Shown here piece after piece: positions 6,024 to 8,602 of a DNA stretch of 8,602 nt. Position numbers and translations under genes: made by a program. How positions within the stretch are numbered: the stretch's first letter is position 1; each line of letters begins with the position of its first letter. This stretch comes from Spartobacteria bacterium (GTDB lineage: Bacteria > Verrucomicrobiota > Verrucomicrobiae > Chthoniobacterales > UBA6821). Location of the stretch: assembly GCA_003136515.1 (NCBI GenBank), contig PLEU01000120.1, forward strand, positions 1-8,602. The letters are read 5' to 3'. The notes beneath the pieces were generated by a model that did no database searches, had not been told where the DNA came from, and was given only the letters and a program-made list of their open reading frames with translations.

Positions 6024-6629
6024 ATGAAAATCGCCGCTGTCATCTTTGATATAGGCAATGTGCTCCTAACCTTTGACTACACTGTTGCCGAACAGGAAAT
6101 CCTGAGGCAGACCGGCCGCAAATCGCCTCCCACCCAGGAGAAACTGTATCCGCTTCGCCTCGATCATGAAACAGGCCGGATTGAACGGGCCGACTTCGTG
6201 AAGGCAGTCCAGGATGCATTTTCCCATGACGGACCGGAAGAGCACTTTCTAGATATCTGGAGCCGGATATTTGAAAGAAATATCCCGATGATCGATTGGG
6301 CTGCATCAATTCACCCGCACACCCCCCTCTATCTGCTCTCCAATATAGGCTCCATCCATCATGACCACATTTTCTGTGAATATGAATTCTTCACGACTCT
6401 ATTCCGGGATGGTGTTTACTCCTACCGAGCGGGAGTCATGAAACCTGACCCCCTGATCTTTGACATTGCACGCCATCAATTTCGCGTCGTACCGGAGAAA
6501 ACCCTGTACATCGATGATCTGATCGAAAACGTGCGCAGTGCGGAGGCAGCAGGTTTCATAGGCCATCATTACGATCCCGCTCGACACGACCTCTTTCTAG
6601 AGAGGGTATCATCTCTTGACTTTTCCTGA
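6024..6629 (+). CDS. HAD-IA family hydrolase, YihX-like phosphatase
   Basis: This is a 201-residue cytoplasmic haloacid-dehalogenase-superfamily hydrolase, probably a small-molecule phosphatase. Motif I is FDIGNVLL (8-15), with Asp9 as nucleophile. Motif II is LLSN (104-107) with Ser106, motif III is Lys140 in VMKPDP (138-143), and motif IV is YIDDLIENV (162-170) with Asp164/Asp165. A helical cap lies between about 18 and 90. The second Asp of the usual DxD is Gly11. The FDxGNV form is normal for the YihX group, whose E. coli member is a glucose-1-phosphate phosphatase, so this is not a sign of inactivation. The substrate is unknown. It starts 48 nt after the glycosyltransferase gene without a clear Shine-Dalgarno and ends only 11 nt from the convergent purL stop. 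It is the last gene of the rightward run. Confidence 0.88.
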   Translation: MKIAAVIFDIGNVLLTFDYTVAEQEILRQTGRKSPPTQEKLYPLRLDHETGRIERADFVKAVQDAFSHDGPEEHFLDIWSRIFERNIPMIDWAASIHPHTPLYLLSNIGSIHHDHIFCEYEFFTTLFRDGVYSYRAGVMKPDPLIFDIARHQFRVVPEKTLYIDDLIENVRSAEAAGFIGHHYDPARHDLFLERVSSLDFS

Positions 6630-6640
6630 TAAGGTAGGAG

Positions 6641-8602
6641 CTATCCTTCCATCAACCTAGGAATGGCAAATTCGTAAATCTCATGCAATGAACTCACCGG
6701 CCAGTTGTAAACAGAGGCTCCGGTCGTCACCGTCAGATCGTCGCCTCCGGTCACTGCGCCGATGCCACGAAATGGGATCCCACTCCTAACAAGCTCTGTT
6801 TCGACGGCCGCGGTGTGGGAGGGGCGAACCGAAATGATTATGCGACTCTGGGTTTCATTAAAAAGAATCACATCAGGACGCTGGTCCGCCCCCTCCAACT
6901 CAACCATGGCACCGAGTCTGGATCCAAAGCAACTTTCAGCAAGGGCTACGGCCAATCCTCCCTCGGAGCAGTCATGGGCACTCTGCACAAGACCCTGACG
7001 AATGAGTATGAGAAGCGCCTGATGAACCGCTTTCTCTTTTGTGAAATCGAGCGCCGGTGGAGCCCCCTCCTTACGTCCATGAATTGCAAGCGGGTAATGG
7101 GAACCTCCTAATTCTGAACCAATCTCGCCAAGCAGGATCAGAATGTCTCCAGCCTCCTTAAAGTACTGCGTCGTAATGTGATCGGGATTATCGATACGCC
7201 CCACCATCGAGATAGTCGGAGTCGGATCTATCGCTCCGGCGGGACTTTCATTGTATAGGCTAACATTCCCTCCCGTAACCGGGATATCAAAGGCTCTGCA
7301 CCCTTCCGAGATCCCCTCCACCGCCGCGCGGAGTTGATAGAAATTCTCCGGCTTATGTGGATTGCCAAAATTCAGATTATCCGTTGCACCAATTGGAACA
7401 GCGCCGGAGCACGCAAGATTGCGGGCGGCCTCTGCCACAGCGATACGGGCACCCTGTCGTGGATCGAGTCGGCAGTAGATCGCATTGCAATCAGTGGCAG
7501 CAGCCAGTATTTTCCCCGCCTCGCGAATTACAAAGACAGCTGCATCGGAGCCGGGAAGCACTGCAGTCCCCGTGCGCACCATGTGGTCGTACTGACGCCA
7601 GACCCAGCGTTTGCTTGCTATGCTTGGATGCGCCAGTAGCCGTGGCAGCACCGTAAGCGGATCAGCCTGAGGCACCGTATTCAGATCGATCCCAACTGGA
7701 GGGGTGAAGGGAGCAGCCTCCCGGTAATAAATCGGCCCGTCATCGGCGAGGGCGCGGGCAGGGACGTCGACAACAACTTCTCTTCCATTGCGAACTCGCA
7801 TCTGTCCATCATCGGTAACTACTCCGATCTCGGCATAGGGTAGATCCCATTTTTCGAAAATCTCGGTCACCTGCGCTTCCTGCCCCTTGTTCACGATCAC
7901 GAGCATCCGCTCCTGCGACTCACTCAGGAGCACTTCGTAGGGAGAAAGTCCCTGGGCCCGCTTGGGCACAAGCTCGATGTCGATCTCGACACCGGTACCA
8001 CCACGGCTTGCAGTCTCACAGGTGGAACAGGTCAGACCAGCAGCACCCATATCCTGAATTCCTGCCACGCACCCGCTCGCCAGCAATTCCAGACATGCTT
8101 CAAGCAGAAGCTTCTCACGGAAAGGATCTCCGACTTGAACGGCGGGGCGGTCGGCCTTCGACTCCTCGGTCAACTCTCGTGATGCAAAGGCCGCACCAGC
8201 CAGCCCATCGCGTCCCGTCTCGGCACCGACATAGAAAACCGGGTTGCCAACTCCCTTGGCGGCACCACGGGCGATTTGCTCATGGCGAAGGACGCCGAGA
8301 CAGAAGGCGTTCACCAGCGGGTTCCCATTGTAACTTTCATCGAAATATACCTCGCCGGCTATCGTTGGCAGCCCGATGCAGTTTCCGTAATGGGCAATGC
8401 CGGCGACAACACCGGCAAACAGGCGGCGGTTGGTTCTGGACTGCTCGCTCTCTCCTTCAATTAAGCCGAAGCGAAGGGAATCCATGAGAAAAACGGGACG
8501 CGCCCCCATCGTAAAAATATCCCGGATAATGCCTCCGACTCCCGTGGCGGATCCTTGAAATGGCTCCACAGCACTCGGATGATTGTGACTCTCGATCTTG
8601 AA
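6641..8602 (-). CDS. purL: Phosphoribosylformylglycinamidine synthase subunit PurL, N-terminus cut by window edge
   Basis: PurL is the ATP-dependent synthetase subunit of FGAM synthase (purine biosynthesis step 4). It converts FGAR to FGAM with ammonia channelled from PurQ and with the help of PurS. The visible 653 codons run in frame from base 8602 to TAG at 6641-6643. The GTG codon at 8567-8569 is an internal Val, not the start, because the reading continues upstream through [19 protein letters not shown], the invariant active-site region. Small-type PurL is usually about 730-760 residues, so roughly 80-100 N-terminal residues are missing. Both PurM-like repeats are present: [10 protein letters not shown] and [10 protein letters not shown] in the first; [25 protein letters not shown] and [16 protein letters not shown] in the second. 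There is no glutaminase domain after the C-terminal IPRLMEG, so a separate purQ is expected elsewhere. The gene is convergent with the HAD hydrolase gene. Confidence 0.97.
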   Translation of the reverse strand, partial: FKIESHNHPSAVEPFQGSATGVGGIIRDIFTMGARPVFLMDSLRFGLIEGESEQSRTNRRLFAGVVAGIAHYGNCIGLPTIAGEVYFDESYNGNPLVNAFCLGVLRHEQIARGAAKGVGNPVFYVGAETGRDGLAGAAFASRELTEESKADRPAVQVGDPFREKLLLEACLELLASGCVAGIQDMGAAGLTCSTCETASRGGTGVEIDIELVPKRAQGLSPYEVLLSESQERMLVIVNKGQEAQVTEIFEKWDLPYAEIGVVTDDGQMRVRNGREVVVDVPARALADDGPIYYREAAPFTPPVGIDLNTVPQADPLTVLPRLLAHPSIASKRWVWRQYDHMVRTGTAVLPGSDAAVFVIREAGKILAAATDCNAIYCRLDPRQGARIAVAEAARNLACSGAVPIGATDNLNFGNPHKPENFYQLRAAVEGISEGCRAFDIPVTGGNVSLYNESPAGAIDPTPTISMVGRIDNPDHITTQYFKEAGDILILLGEIGSELGGSHYPLAIHGRKEGAPPALDFTKEKAVHQALLILIRQGLVQSAHDCSEGGLAVALAESCFGSRLGAMVELEGADQRPDVILFNETQSRIIISVRPSHTAAVETELVRSGIPFRGIGAVTGGDDLTVTTGASVYNWPVSSLHEIYEFAIPRLMEG

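Noticed and set aside
6049..6060. Loss of catalytic function in the HAD hydrolase because the second Asp of DxD is Gly
   Set aside because: FDxGNV is the normal motif I of the YihX-type subgroup, and the other catalytic residues are present.
6599..6616. AGAGA/TCTCT inverted repeat near the HAD gene end as a terminator
   Set aside because: Only 5 bp, inside the coding sequence, with a weak pyrimidine stretch after it. Too little for an intrinsic terminator.
8008..8487. A 159-codon plus-strand open frame rich in Arg, His and Pro
   Set aside because: It is fully antisense to the conserved PurL core. The odd composition is what the reverse complement of this coding sequence would give.
8567..8569. 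GTG as the start codon of purL
   Set aside because: The frame continues to the window edge through the invariant HNHPSA motif of PurL, so this GTG is an internal Val codon.
2731..8602. thiL and purL, both of the PurM/AIR-synthase superfamily, as a functional pair
   Set aside because: They are on opposite strands, several genes apart, and belong to different pathways. Shared fold in one window is most simply coincidence.

Overview
The window looks like an ordinary bacterial chromosomal segment made of housekeeping and envelope genes, about 8.6 kb with roughly balanced GC and almost no intergenic space. I see no phage, insertion sequence, plasmid, CRISPR or RNA gene. The protein families are consistent with a Gram-negative bacterium. 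A Verrucomicrobiota/PVC-type host is my guess from the short SppA, a GT28/MGDG-synthase-like glycosyltransferase and weak Shine-Dalgarno signals; no marker here proves it.

Layout. The left edge (1-741, minus) holds most of rsmA/ksgA, the 16S rRNA dimethyladenosine transferase, whose C-terminus runs off the window. A 156-bp divergent intergenic region (742-897) separates it from a rightward run of six genes. These are a short SppA-type signal peptide peptidase (898-1902), a CPBP/CAAX-type intramembrane metalloprotease (1918-2715), thiL (about 2737-3663), a CorA-family Mg2+/Co2+ transporter (3660-4757, overlapping thiL by 4 nt), a diacylglycerol-type glycosyltransferase (4827-5975) and a HAD-IA phosphatase related to YihX (6024-6629). 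Gaps within the run are 15 and about 21 nt, an overlap, then 69 and 48 nt, so it may be one operon. Converging on it from the right is purL (6641-8602, minus), the FGAM synthase synthetase subunit, which is open at the right edge. Only 11 nt separate the two convergent stop codons.

How the genes may fit together. SppA and the CPBP protein are two membrane proteases of different catalytic chemistry placed side by side. ThiL, a Mg2+-dependent kinase, is translationally coupled to a Mg2+ channel. The glycosyltransferase probably modifies a membrane lipid. rsmA and purL are separate core functions on the opposite strand. I do not see a convincing novel system. The points most worth a second look are a perfect 8-bp GC-rich stem-loop just inside corA, the non-standard or displaced start of the glycosyltransferase, the protease pair, and atypical residues beside the SppA nucleophile and in a ThiL motif.
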